Below, piece by piece: positions 33,117 to 45,421 of a stretch of DNA of 64,000 nucleotides. Below the pieces are notes generated by a model that saw only the letters and a list, made by a program, of their open reading frames with translations, was not told the origin of the DNA and searched no databases. A program made the position numbers and the translations under genes. Source of the stretch: Sycon ciliatum (taxonomy: Eukaryota; Porifera; Calcarea; Leucosolenida; Sycettidae); NCBI RefSeq assembly GCF_964019385.1, contig NC_088654.1:26639986-26703985 (forward strand), written 5' to 3'. Positions within the stretch are counted from its first letter, which is position 1; every line of letters starts with the position of its first letter.

Positions 33117-33680
33117 TTCCCCAAATATCGCCGAAGTCGCAGCTACCTCTTCTTAGCATTGTAATTACACTTTCTAACAATAATGTAAACAGTTTTCTCT
33201 GAGACAAGAATGCAATAATACACAGAAAAAGGACACACCTCAGGCTCTTTACGAACATTTTGAACGTTTTTGGTTTCACAACTTATCCGTCATGGCATAA
33301 ATACCCGGTTTGGGACTTTTCCCCGTGTGTTTAGTCACTACTAGCCAGTTGTTACAGTTCCAGCATCCTTTACGAGAGGTACAGATCCCGCTTGGTTGCG
33401 TTTTGCGTCTCTTTTTTTCTTCTCTTTTTTAGTCTGATTGCCGAACTAACTTCAATTGCCGACTTTGCCGCATTGTATGCAACTTGAATTCAGCAAACTT
33501 GCGTGTCCTATACCGCTTTGTACCTCTTTTTGGGAAACCTATCGAGATCGTCAGTGTGATGTGAAATACAGGCAAAAGAACACCGCCACAGCCTAATCCC
33601 AAAACCAGACGACAACTGGACGCCAGCCGACACCCTGCCTAACTGAAGCTTGACCTCAAACAAAATGCCCCCTCCCCCGC
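33117..33680. other. Interval between LINE remnants
   Basis: No gene recognised. It has a T-rich run near 33410-33430 and short open frames only. Confidence 0.4.
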
Positions 33681-33848
33681 TACATCCGCCGGTTATTTCC
33701 ATTCTGCCTAGTGGAAGTATGGAATAGTCTTCCAGCATACTGGTAGATGCTCGCCAACATCCAGGACAAGACAATGCAGGCATTCAAAGCGAACGTGTGC
33801 AGGCATTTGCGCCACCAGAACTGGCTTCCGGCAACGGACAACAACTAG
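33681..33848 (+). pseudogene. LINE C-terminus related to the 12-kb copy
   Basis: One frame reads IRRLFPFCLVEVWNSLP, one TAG at 33744-33746, then FKANVCRHLRHQNWLPATD and a stop at 33846-33848. This parallels the last ~55 residues of the fragment ending at 13003 (RRSFPYFVLESWNTLP, HHLRQTNWLWATE), so both belong to one LINE family. A short CT run follows the stop, as in the 12-kb copy, and S3 begins about 50 bp further on. Confidence 0.7.
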
Positions 33849-33897
33849 CGCCACTCTCTCTCTCGCCACTCCCAGGCATAGATCACTCCCACGGAAT

Positions 33898-36800
33898 GTT
33901 CCAGGTCCTGTGCTGTCCTGGTCCTGTCCTTTTCCTAGTCCTCTTGTCCTCTGGTCCTGTTCCTCTGGTCCTCTGGTCCTCTCCTCTGGTGCTCTGGTGC
34001 TCATGGTGCTCCTGATACTGGTCCTCTGGTCCCCTGGTCCTCTGGTGCTCTGGTCCTCTGGTCCTCTCCTCTGGTCCTCTGGTGCTCTGGCGCTCTGGTC
34101 CTCAGGTGCGCTAGTGCGCTGGTTCTCTGGTGCGCTGGTGCTCCTGGTATGCTTCTGGTGTGCTCTTGGTGTGTTCCTGGTGCTCCTGGTGCTCCTGGTG
34201 TGCTCCTGGTGCTCCTGGTGTGCTCCTGGTGCTCCTGCAGTCCTGGTCCACTGGTCCTCTGGTCCTGGTCCCCTGGTGCTCTGGTCCTCTCCTCTGGTCA
34301 TCTGGTGCTCTGGTCCTCTGGTGGGCTGGTGCTCTGGTGCGCTCGTGCGCTGGTGCTCCTGGTGTGCTCCTGGTGCGCTCCTGGTGTGCTCTTAGTGCTC
34401 CTGGTGCTCCTGGTGTGCTCCTGGTGCTCCTGGTGTGCTCCTGGTGATCCTGCAGTCCTGGTCCACTGGTCCTCTGGTCCTCTGGTCCTGGTCCCCTGGT
34501 GCTCTGGTCCTCTGGTCCTCTCCTCTGGTCATCTGGTGCTCTGGTCCTCTGGTGGGATGGTGCTCTGGTGCGCTGGTGCGCTGGTGCTCCTGGTGTGCTC
34601 CTGGTGCGCTCCTGGTGTGCTCTTGGTGCTCCTGGTGCTCCTGGTGTGCTCCTGGTGTTCCTGGGCTCCTGGTGTGCTCCTGGTGCTCCTCTGGTCCTCT
34701 GGTCCTGGTCCCCTGGTCCTCTGGTCCTCTGGTGATCTGGTGCTCTGGTCCTCTCCTCTGGTCCACTGGTCCTCTGGTGCGCTGGTGCTCTGGTGCGCTG
34801 GTGCTTCTGGTGCCCCTGGTGTGCTCACACCGGCCCGTGGTGTGCTCGTGGTGTGATCCCTGTAGGGGTGAAAGGGGTGATCCGGTTACCCAGAAAACAA
34901 GGAGGACCAGCAGGACCAGGACCAAAGGACCAGAGTACCAGGACCAGAACCAGAGCCAGAACCAGCACCAGGACCAGGACCAAGACCAGGACCAGGGTAA
35001 GAACCAGGACCAGGAACAAGAACAGGACCAGGACCGGGATCATGACCAGGACCTCTGCTCCTCTTCTCCTCTGCTCCTCTTCTCCTCGGCCCCTCTGCTC
35101 CTCTATTCCTCTATTCCTCTGGTCCTGGTCCTAGTCCTGGTCTTGGTCCTAGTTCTTTTACTGGTCCTGGTCCTGGTCTTGGTCCTGGTCCTGATCCTGG
35201 TCTTGGTCCTGGTCCTCGTTTTGGTCCTGGTCCTGGTCCTGATCCTGATCCTGGTCCTGGTCCTGGTCCTGGTCCTGGTCCTGGTCCTGGTCATAGTCCT
35301 CGTACTGGTCCTGGTCCCTGGTCCCGTCCTGGTCCTTGGGCCTTGTCCTGGTCCTTGTCCTGGTCTTGGTCCTGGTCCTCCGTGTCCTCCTGGTCCTCTT
35401 GGTCCTCCTGGTCCTCTTGGTCTTCCTGGCATGCCTGGTCCTCTGGTCCTGTGGTCCTCCTGGTCCTACTGGTCGGTCCTTGGGCCTTGTCCTGGTCCTG
35501 GTCCTTGTCCTGGTCCTGGTCCTCCGTGTCCTCCTGGTCCTCTTGGTCATCTTGGTCCTCCTGGTCCTCTTGGTCTTCCTGGTATGCCTGGTCCTCGGGT
35601 CCTGTGGTCCTCTTGGTCCTTCTGGTCCTCTTCGTGTTCCTGGTCCTCTGGTCCTCTGGTCCTCTGCTCGTGTGGTCCACTGCTCCTTTGCTCCTCTGCT
35701 CATCAGGTCATCTGGTCCTCTGGTCCTCCTTTCCTCCGGTCCTCCGCTCATCCGCTCATCCGCTCCTCCTCTCCTCCGCTCAACCGCTTCTCCGCTCCAC
35801 CGCTCCTTCGCTCCTCGGCTAGTCCGCTCCTCTGCCCCTCCGTTCCTCCGCTCCTCCGCTCCTTCACTACCCTGCTCCCCAGCTCCAATGCTCCTCTGCT
35901 AATCTGCTCTTCTGCTCCAGTACCAGGATCAGGACCAGTACAAGGACCAGAACCAGGACCGGGACCAGGACCAGGACCAGGAGGAGTACCAGGACCAGGA
36001 CAAGGACCCGGACCAGGACCTGGACCAGCACCACGACCAGTACCAGAGGAGCCGAGGAGCAGAGGAACAGAGAAGCAGAGGAGCAGAGAAGCAGATAAGC
36101 GGAGGAACGAAAGAGCGGGACCAGGACCAGGACCAGGACCAGAACCAAGACCAGGACCAGGACCAGGACCAGGACCAGGACCAGGACCAGGACCAGGACC
36201 AGGACCAGGACCAGGACCAGGACCAGGACCTGGACCAGGACCAGGACCAAAGGAGCCGAGGAGCAGAGGAGATGAGGACCAAAGGAGCAGAGGAGCAGAG
36301 GAGGAAAAGAGCAGAGGAGCAGAGGAGCATAGGAGCACAGGAGGAGAGGAGCACAGAAGCAGAGAACCAGAGAACCAGAGGACCAGTGGAAAAGAAGGAC
36401 CAGGAGAACCAGGAGAACCAGGTGGACCAGGGGTACCAGGCGGACCAGGGGAACCAGGAGTACCAGGACCAGAGGACCACAGTACCAGGAGCAGCACAGC
36501 AGAAGAGCAGAGGAGCAGAGGAGCAGAAGACCAGAAGAGAAGAGTCCTCTTGGTCTTCCTGGTCCTCCGCTCCTCCGCTCCTCCGCTCCTCCGCTCCTCC
36601 GCCCCTCCGCTCCTCTGCTCCTCTGCTCCTCTGGTCCTCTGCTCATATGCTCCACTGCTCCTCTGCTCGTATGCTCCACTGCTCTACTGCTCCTGTTCTC
36701 CTCAGGTCCTCTGGTCCTCTCTGGTCCTCCTTTCCTCCGCTCCTCCGCCGCTCCGCTACTCCGCTCCTCCGCTCCTCCGCTCCTCCGCTCCTCCGCTTCG

Positions 36801-39800
36801 CCGCTCCTCCGCTCTTCAGCTCCTCCGCTACACGGCTCCTCCTCAACCCTGCTCCTCTGCTTCTCTGCTTCTCTGCTCCTCTACTCCCCTGCTCCCCTTC
36901 TCCTCTGCTCCTCTGCTCCTCTGTTCCTCTGCTCCTTTGCTCCTCTGCTCCAGAACCTGGACCAGGACACGGACCAGGACTAGGACCAGGACCAGAACCA
37001 TGACCACCGAGAGGACCATGACCAGGACCAGGACCAATAACAGGACGAGGACCAGGACCAGGACCAGGACTAGGACCAGGACAAGAACTTGGACCAGGAC
37101 CAGGACCAGGACCAGTACAAGTACCAGAGGAGCAGAGGAGCACAGGAGCACAGGAGGAGAGGAGCAGAGGAGCGGAGGAGCGGAAGAGCGGAGGATTGGG
37201 GGAGCGCAGGAGCGGAGGAGCGGAGTAGCAAGACCAGCACCAGGACCAGGACCAGGACCACGAAAAGAACCAGGACCTGGACCAGGACCAATACCTGGAC
37301 CAGGACCAGCACAAGTACCAGAGGAGCACAGGAGCACAGGAGTAGAGGAGCAGAGGAGCGGAGGAGCGGAGGAGCGCAGGAGAGGAGGAGCGGAGGAGCA
37401 GGACCAGGACCAGGACCAAAACCAGGACCAGGATCTAAACCAGGACCAGAGGAGCCGAGGAGCAGAGGCGCAGACAAGCAGATGAGCAGAGGAGCAGAGG
37501 AGGAGAGGAGCAGAGGAGCAGAGGAGCAGAGGAGCAGAGGAGCAGAGAAGCAGAGGACCAGAGGACCCGGAGAACCAGTGGTTCCAGGAAGACTAGGAGG
37601 ACCAAGAGGCCCAGGAGGACCAAACCATATGACCAGAGTACCAGGAGCAGAAGAGCAGAAGAGCAAAGGAGCAGAGGAGCAGAGGAGTAGAGGAGCAGAG
37701 GACCAGAGGACCAGAGGAGTATAGGAGCAGATTTGCAGAGGACCAGAGGACCAGAGGACCAGAAGATCAGAAGTACCAGGAGGCCCAGGCGGACCAGGAA
37801 GACCAAGTGGACCAGAAGGACCAGAAGGACCAGGAGGACCAGGACAAAAGGACCAGAGTCCCAGGACCAGAACCAGGACCAGAACCAGGACCAGGACCAG
37901 CACCAAAACCAGGACCAGGACCAGGAGCAGGACCAGGACCAGGACCAGGACCAGGGCCCGGACCAGGACCAGGATCAGGACCAGGACCAGGACCAGGACC
38001 AGCACCAAAACCAGGACCAGGAGCAGGACCAGGACTAGGACCAGGACCAGGGCCCGGACCAGGACCAGGATCAGGATCAGGACCAGGACCAGGACCAGGA
38101 CCAAGACAAGGACCAGGACCAGGACCAGGACAATGTCCAGGACCAGGACCTCTGCTCTGCTCCTTTGCCCCTCTGCCCCTCTGCTCCTCTGCTCCTCTGC
38201 TCCTGGTCCTAGTAATGGTCCTCGTCCTCGTGCAGGGCCTGGTCCTTTTCCTGGTGCGGGTCAAGGTCCGGGTCCTGGTCCTGATCCTGGTCCTGGTCCT
38301 GGTCCTGGTCATTGTCTTGATCCTGGCCTTGGTCCTGGTCCTGATCCCGTTCCAGATCCTGGTCCGGGTTCTGGTCCCGGTGCTGGTCTTGGTCTTAAGC
38401 CTGGGGCCCTATGCAAGTGCTGGTCCTGGTCCTTGTCCTGGTCCTTGTTCTGGTCCTCCTGGTCCTCCTGGTCCTCCTGGTCGTCTTGGTCTTCCTTGTC
38501 CTTCTGGTCCTCTGATCCTGTGGTCCTCCTGGTCCTCCTGGTCCTCCTGGTCCTCTCGGTCTTCCTGGCCCTCTGGTTCTCTCGTTTTCTGGTCCTCTGC
38601 TCGAATGCTCCACTGCTCCGCAGGTCCTGTGGTCCTCTGGTCCTCCGCTCCTCCGCTCCTCCGCTCCTCCACCCCTCCGCTCCTCTGGTCCTCTGGTTCT
38701 CTGCTCGTATGCTCCACTGCTCCCCTGATCGTGTGCTCCACTGCTCTACTGTTCCTCTGCTCCTCAGGTCCTTCTTTCCTTCGCTCCTCCTTACTTCCTT
38801 ATCTCCGCTCCTCCGCTTCTCCGCTCCTTCGCTCCTCCGCTCCTTCGCTCCTCCACAACGATGCTGCACTGCTCCACTGCTTCTCTGCTCCTCTGCTCCT
38901 CTATTCCCCTGCTCCTCTTCTCCTCTGCTCCTCTGCTCCTCTGCTCCTCTGCTCCAGGACCAGGACAAGGACCAGGAGCAGGACCAGGACCAGATCCAGG
39001 ACCAGCGAGAGGACCAGGACCAGGACCAGGAGTAAGACCAGGTCCAGGACCAGGACCAGGACCAGGACCTGGACCAGGACCAGGACAAGGACCAGGAGCT
39101 GGACCAGGACCAGCACAAGTCCCAGAGGCGCACAGGAGCACAGAAGAACAGCAGGAGAGGAGCAGAGGAGCGGAGGAGCGGAGGAGCGGAGGAGTGGGGA
39201 AGCCTAGGAGCGGAGGAGCGGAGTAGCGGGATCAGGACCAGGACCACGACCAGGACCAGGACCTTGACCAGGACCAGGACCTGGACCAGAACCAACACAA
39301 GTACCAGAGGAGCAGAGGAGCACCGAAGCACAGGAGGAGAGGAGCAGAGGAGCGGAGGAGTGGAGGAGCGGAGGAGCGCAGGAGCGGAGGAGCGGGACCA
39401 GGACCAGGACCAGGACAAGGATCAGGACCAAGACCAGGACCAGGACCAGGACCTGGACCAGGACGAGGACCAGTACCAGAGGAGCCGAGGAGCAGAGGCG
39501 CAGAGGAGCAGAGGAGCAGAGGAGCATAGGAGCAGGGGAGCACAGGAGCAGAGGACGAGAGGAGCAGAAAACCAGAGGACCAGAGGACCAGGAGAACCAG
39601 GAGGACCAGGAGGACCAAGAGGACCAGGAGGGCCAAACCAGGGGACCAGAATACCAGAAGCAGAAGAGCAGAGGAGCAGAAGAGCAGAGGACCAGAGGAC
39701 ATGAGGACCAGAGGACCAGGAGGCCCAGGAGGACCAAAAAGACGAGGAGGACCAGAAGGACCAGAAGGACCAGGAGGACCAGGACCAGAGAACCAGAAGC

Positions 39801-42800
39801 AGAAGAGCAGAAGAGCAGAGGACCAGAGGACATGAGGACCAGAGGACCAGAAGGACCAGGAGGCCCAGGAGGACCAAGAAGACGAGGAGGACCAGAAGGA
39901 CCAGAAGGACCAGGAGGACCAGAGAACCAGAGTCCCAGGACCAGAACCAGTACCAGGACCAGGACCAGCACCAAAACCAGGACCTGGACCAACACCAGGA
40001 GCAGGAAAAGGACCAGGACCAGGACCAGGACCAAGCCCAGGACCAGGACCAGGACAATGACCAGGACCAGGACCTCTGCTCCTCTGCCCTCTGCTCCTCT
40101 GCTCCTCTGCTCCTGGTCCTAGTAATGGTCCTAGTCCTCCTCCAGGGCCTGGTCATTTTCCTTGCCCGGGTCCCGGTCCAGGTCCTGGTCCTGATTCTGG
40201 TCCTGATCCTGGTCCTGGTCATTATCTTGATCCTGGACCTGGTCCTGGTTCTGATCCCGTTACACATCCTGGTCCGGGTTCTGGTCCTGGTGCTGGTCCT
40301 TGTCCTGGTCCTGGTCTTCCTGGTCCTCCTGGTCCTCTTGGTCTTCCTTGTACTCCTGGTCCTCTGATCCTGTTGTCCTCCTGGTCCTCCTGGTCTTCTT
40401 GGTCTTCCTGGTCCTCCGCTCCTCCGCTCCTCCGCCCCTCTGCTCCTCTGCTCGAATGCCCCACTGCTCCTCTGCTGGTATGCTCCACTGCTCTACGGCT
40501 CCTCTGCTCGTCAGGTTCTCTGGTCCTCCTTTCCTCCGCTCCTCCTTACCTCCGCTCCTCCGCTCCTCCACTACACCGCTCCTCCACAACCCTGCTCCCC
40601 TGCTCCTCTGCTTCTCTGCTCCTCTGCTCCTATACTCCCCTGCTCCCCTTTTTCTCTGATCCTCTGCTCCTCTGCTCCTCTGCTCTTCTGCTCCTCTGCT
40701 CCAGGACCAGGACCATGACAATGACCAGGACCAGGACTAGGACACGAACCAGGACCAGCGAGAGGACCAGGACCAGGGCCAGGGCCAGGCGCAGGACCAG
40801 GACCATAACCAAGACCTGGACCAGGACCAAGACCGGGGCCAGGAGCTGGACCAGGCCCAGCACAAGTACCAGAGGAGCACAGGAGCACAGGAGGAGAGGA
40901 GCAGAGGAGCGGAGGAGCGGAGGAGCGGAGGAATGGGGAAGCGCAGGAGCGGAGGAGCGGGACCAGGACCAGGACCAGAACCAGAACCAAGACCAGGACC
41001 AGGACCTGGACCAGGACCAGGACCAGGACCAGAGGAGCCGAGGAGCATAGGCGAAGTAGCGGGATCAGGACCAGGACCACGACCACGACCAGGATCTTGA
41101 CCAGGACCAGGACCTGGACCAGAACCAACACAAGAGGAGCAGAGGAGCACCGAAGCACAGGAGGAGAGGAGCAGAGGAGCAGAGGAGCGGAGAAATGGAG
41201 GAGCGGAGGAGCGCAGGAGCGGAGGAGCGGGACCAGGACCAGAACCAGGACCAGGACCAGGACCAATACCAGGACCAAGACCAGGACCTGGAACAGGACG
41301 AATACCAGGACCAGAGGAGCCGAGGAGCAGAGGCGCAGAGGAGCAGATGAGCAGAGGAGCAGAAGAGCACAGGAGCAGAGGAGCACAGGAGCAGGGGAGC
41401 ACAGGAGCAGAGGACCAGAGGAGCAGAAAACCAGAGGACCAGGAGGACCAGGAGAACCAGGAGGACCAGGAGGACCAAGAGGACCAGGAGGACCAAACCA
41501 GGGGACCAGAATACCAGAGCAAGAAGAGCAGAAGAGCAGAGGAGCAGAGGAGCAGAAGAGCAGGGGACCAGAGGACATGAGGACCAGAGGACCAGAGGAC
41601 CAGAAGGACCAGGAGGCCCAGGAGGACCAGAAAGACGAGGAGGACCAGAAGGACCAGAAGGACCAGGAGGACCAGAGAACCAGAGTCCCAGGACCAGAAC
41701 CAGGACCAGAACCAGTACCAGGACCAGGACCAAAACCAGGACCAGGACCAGGACCAACACCAGGAGCAGGAAAAGGACCAGGACAAGGATCAGCACCAGG
41801 ACCAGGACCAGGACCAAGACCAGGACCAGGACAATAACCAGCACCAGGACCTCTGCTCCTCTGCCCCTCTGCCCTCTGCTCCTCTGCTCCTCTGCTCCTG
41901 GTCCTAGCAATGGTCCTAGTCCTCCTCCAGGGCCTGGTCATTTTCCTGGCCCGGGTCCCGGTCCAGGTCCTGGTCCTGGCCTGGTCCTGAACCTGGTCCT
42001 GGTCCTGGTCATTATCTTGATCCTGGACCTGGTCCTGGTTCTGATCCCGTTACAGATCCTAGTCCGGGTTCTGGTCCTGGTGCTGGTCCTTGTCCTGGTC
42101 CTTGCCTGGTCCTCTTGGTCTTCCTTGTACTCCTGGTCCCCTGATCCTGTGGTCCTCCTGGTCTTCTTGGTCTTCCTGGTCCTCCGCTCCTCCGCTCCTC
42201 CGCCCCTCTGGTCCTCTGGTCCTCTGGTCCTCGCCTCGAATGCCCCACTGCTCCTCTGCTCGTATGCTCCACTGCTCTACGGCTCCTCTGCTCGTCAGGT
42301 CCTCTGGTCCTCTGGTCCTCCTTTCCTCCGCTCCTCCTTTCCTCCGCTCCTCCGCTACACCGCTCCTCCACAACCCTGCTCCCTGCTCCTCTGCTTCTCT
42401 GCTCCTCTGCTCCCCTGCTCCCCTTCTTCTCTGTTCCTCTGCTCCTCTGCTCCTCTGCTACTCTGCTCTTCTGCTCCTCTGCTCCAGGACCAGGACGAGG
42501 ACCATGACAATGACCAGGACTAGGACACGAACCAGGACCAGCGAGAGGACCAGGACCAGGTCCAGGGCCAGGAGCAGGACCAGGACCATAACCAAGACCG
42601 GGGCCAGGAGCTAGACCAGGACCAGCACAAGTACCAGAGGAGCACAGGAGCACAGGAGGAGAGGCGCAGAGGAGCGGAGGAGCGGAGGAGCGGAGGAATG
42701 GGGAAGCGCAGGAGCGGAGGAGCGGGACCAGGACCAGGACCAGAACCAGAACCAGGACCAAGACCAGGACCAGGACCAGGTCCTGGACCAGGATCAGGAC

Positions 42801-44705
42801 CAGAGGAGCCGAGGAGCAGAGGCGCAGACGAGCAGAGGAGCAGAGGAGGAGAGGAGCAGAGGAGCAGAGGAGCGGAGGAGCGGAGTAGCGGGATCAGGAC
42901 CAGTACCAGGACCAGAACCAGGTCCTGGACCAGGACCAGGATTTGGACCAGGACCAGGACCTGGACCAGGACCAGCACAAATACCAGAGGAGCAGAGGAG
43001 CACATGAGCACAGGAGGAGAGGAGCAGAGGAGCGGAGGAGTGGAGGAGCGCAGGAGCGGAGGAGCGGAACCAGGACCAGGGCCAGCACCAGGCCCAGCAC
43101 CCAAGACCAGTACATGGACCAGGACCAGGACCAAAGGAGCCGAGGAGCAAAGGCGCAGACGAGCAGAGGAGCAGAGGAGCAGAGGAGGAGAGGGGCAGAG
43201 GAGCACAGGAGCACAGGAGCACAGGAGCAGAGGAGCAGAGGAGCACAGGAGCACAGGAGCAGAAGAGCAGAGTAGCAGAGAACCAGAGGACCAGGAGGAG
43301 CAGGAGAACCAGGAGAACCAGGAGGACCAGGAGGACCAAGAGGACCAGGAGGACCAAACCAGAGGACCGGAGTACCAGGAGCAGAAGAGCAGAAGAGCAG
43401 AGGAGCAGAAGAGCAGAGGAGCAGAGTAGCAGAGGACCAGAGGAGCATAGGAGCAGATTTGCAGAGGGGCAGAGGAGCAGAGGACCGGAGCAGCAGAGGA
43501 CCAGTAGGACCAGAAGGCCCAGGATATCCAGGAGGACGAGGAGGACCAGCAGGACCAGGAGGACCAGGACCAAAGGACCAGAGTGCTAGGACCAGAACCA
43601 GAACCAGGAACGGGACCAGGACCAGGACCAGGACCAAGACTAGGACCAGTACCTGCACCACGACCACGACGAGGACCACGACCAGGACCTCTGCTCCTCT
43701 GCTGCTCCTCTGCTCCTCTGCTAATGGTCCTGGTCCTGGTCCTAGTCCTGGTCCTGGTCCTGGTCCTGATCCTGGTCCAGGTCCTGGTTCTGGTTCTGGT
43801 CCTAGCACTCTGGTCCTTTGGTCCTGGCCCTCCTGGTCCTGCTGGTCCTCCTCGTCCTCCTGGATATCCTGGGCCTCCTGGTCCTACTGGTCCTCTGCTC
43901 CTCCGGTCCTCTACTTCTCTGCCCCACTGCAAATCTGCTCCTGGTCCCTTTACTGGTCCTAGTCCTGGTCCTGATCCCGGTCCTGGTCCTGGTCCTGGTC
44001 CTGATCCCGATCCTGGTCCCGGTCCTCGTCTTGGTCCTGGTCCTGGTCCTGATCCTGATCTAGATCCTGGTCCTGGTCCTGGTCCTGGTCCTGGTCCTGG
44101 TCCTGGTCCTGGTCCTGGTCCTTGACCTGGTCCTGGTCCTGGTCCTTGTCCTTGTCCTGGTCCTGGTCCTTGGCCTGGTCCTGGTCGTGGTCCGGGTCCT
44201 GTCCTGATCCTGGTCCGGGTTCTGGTCCTGGTGCTGGTCCTGGTCCTGGCCATGGGGCCTTGACCTTGTTCTTGTCCTGGTCCTGGTTCTCGTCCTTGTC
44301 ATGGTCCTGCTCCTGGTCCTGCTCGTCCTCCTGGTCCTGCTGGTCCACCTAGTCCTCTTGGTCTTCCTGGTCCTTCTGGTCCTCTGGTCCTCCTGGTCCT
44401 CCTGGTCCTCTTGGTCCTCTTGGTCTTCCTGGTCCTCTGGTCCTCTGGTCCCCTGCTCGTATGCTCCACTGCTTCTCAGGTCCTGTGGTCCTCTGGTCCT
44501 CCGCTCCTCCGCTCCTCCGCCTCTCCGCTCCTCTGGTCCTCTGCTCGTATGATCCACTGATCCTCTGCTTTGCAGGTCCTCTGGTCCTCTTGTCCTCCTT
44601 CCCTGCGCTCCCCCGCCCCACCGCTCCTCCGCTCCTCCGCTCCCCCACTTCTCCGCTCCTCCGCTCCCCCACTTCTCCGCTCCTCCGCTCCCTTGCTCCT
44701 CTGCT
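33898..44705. repeat. S3 satellite, left block
   Basis: Low-complexity DNA built from GGTCCT/AGGACC and CTCCTCTG/CAGAGGAG words. The start (33898-34850) is a GGTGCTCCT-rich subtype with a ~217-bp repeat (GCAGTCCTGG at 34234 and 34450). From 34905 the array alternates between AGGACC-type and GGTCCT-type segments, so adjacent segments are mutual inverse repeats. The landmark AGGACCTCTGCT recurs near 38146, 40070, 41847 and 43685 (spacing 1.78-1.92 kb) with matching segment order between. No unit contains a stop codon in any frame, which explains frames up to ~1000 codons. Confidence 0.95.
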
Positions 44706-45421
44706 TAGGGGCGGATCCAGGGGGGTGCGAAGGGTGCAAATGAACCCGTCAGGATTTTTCAAAAAAAAAAAAAAAAAAAAAGGTCAGGCCAGGCCAGGCC
44801 CAGGCTCGCTGCGCGGATCCGCGGATGATTTGTGTGCAATCCCGTGATCGTTCTGGACACGTGCTCGCGCCAGGGCTGCACATTTGGAATAGAACTTTTT
44901 TGGAACTATTAAACTTACTTTTTCACCGGCAACAAACTCACTTCGAAGTTCTTTACTTTTGACGTTGCATGTTTCAGTTGTCGTGTTAGCTTCTTTCAAA
45001 TTCTCACTGCTTGTTCCGACTCCGTTTCCGTGCATGCTGAGCGGAGATGTCGGACACAGCTGGTGGACCAGCTGGTGAGACCATGGAGCCTGCTGCTAAG
45101 CGTCGTTGTGACAGCCATCATCCTTTTGACATTGGGCGATTTGCTGGATTAATGGAGAATGCCAGCAATGATGACATCAAGTCGCTCCTAGATAATGTTT
45201 GGAAGCCTTCGAACCGCATGGACTGCCCATCGACGTAAATTACTTGTGAATTTTGACATTCAATGTGTAACTAATCATACTACTCATCTTGGTGCTATGT
45301 GTAATTATGATATTATACAGTAACACACATAACATACTATGTCTTTGGTTTACTACTGCAAAAGAAAATATGTAAGTTTCATCCTCGCACCCCTCAGCTT
45401 TCGGGTCTGGATCCGCCCCTG
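44706..45421. mobile_element. hAT-like element with transposase remnant, in S3
   Basis: A 716-bp island inside S3. Ends TAGGGGCGGATCCAG (left) and the inverse CTGGATCCGCCCCTG (right) match at 14 of 15 positions. This terminal sequence type is common in hAT-like elements. Exact 8-bp duplications could not be confirmed, since the flanks are repetitive (CCTCTGCT against CTGCTACT). An A-run sits at 44761-44780. Confidence 0.75.
45047..45238 (+). pseudogene. N-terminal fragment of a hAT-type transposase
   Basis: 63 codons in good context (GAGATGTC) starting just after the central region of the hAT-like element. The end, DDIKSLLDNVWKPSNRMDCP, resembles the segment before the TTF-type zinc finger in animal ZMYM/TTF-like hAT transposases (pattern: Leu-Leu, Asn, Trp-x-Pro, Pro). 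The remainder of the transposase is absent. This could be a first exon left in a deletion derivative. Confidence 0.5.

Noticed and set aside
34435-37485. 1016-codon open frame (and many others of 100-570 codons in 33.9-61.7 kb), partly collagen-like Gly-Pro
   Set aside because: S3 words have no stop in any frame and long frames exist on both strands at once; composition follows the repeat and no domain is present.
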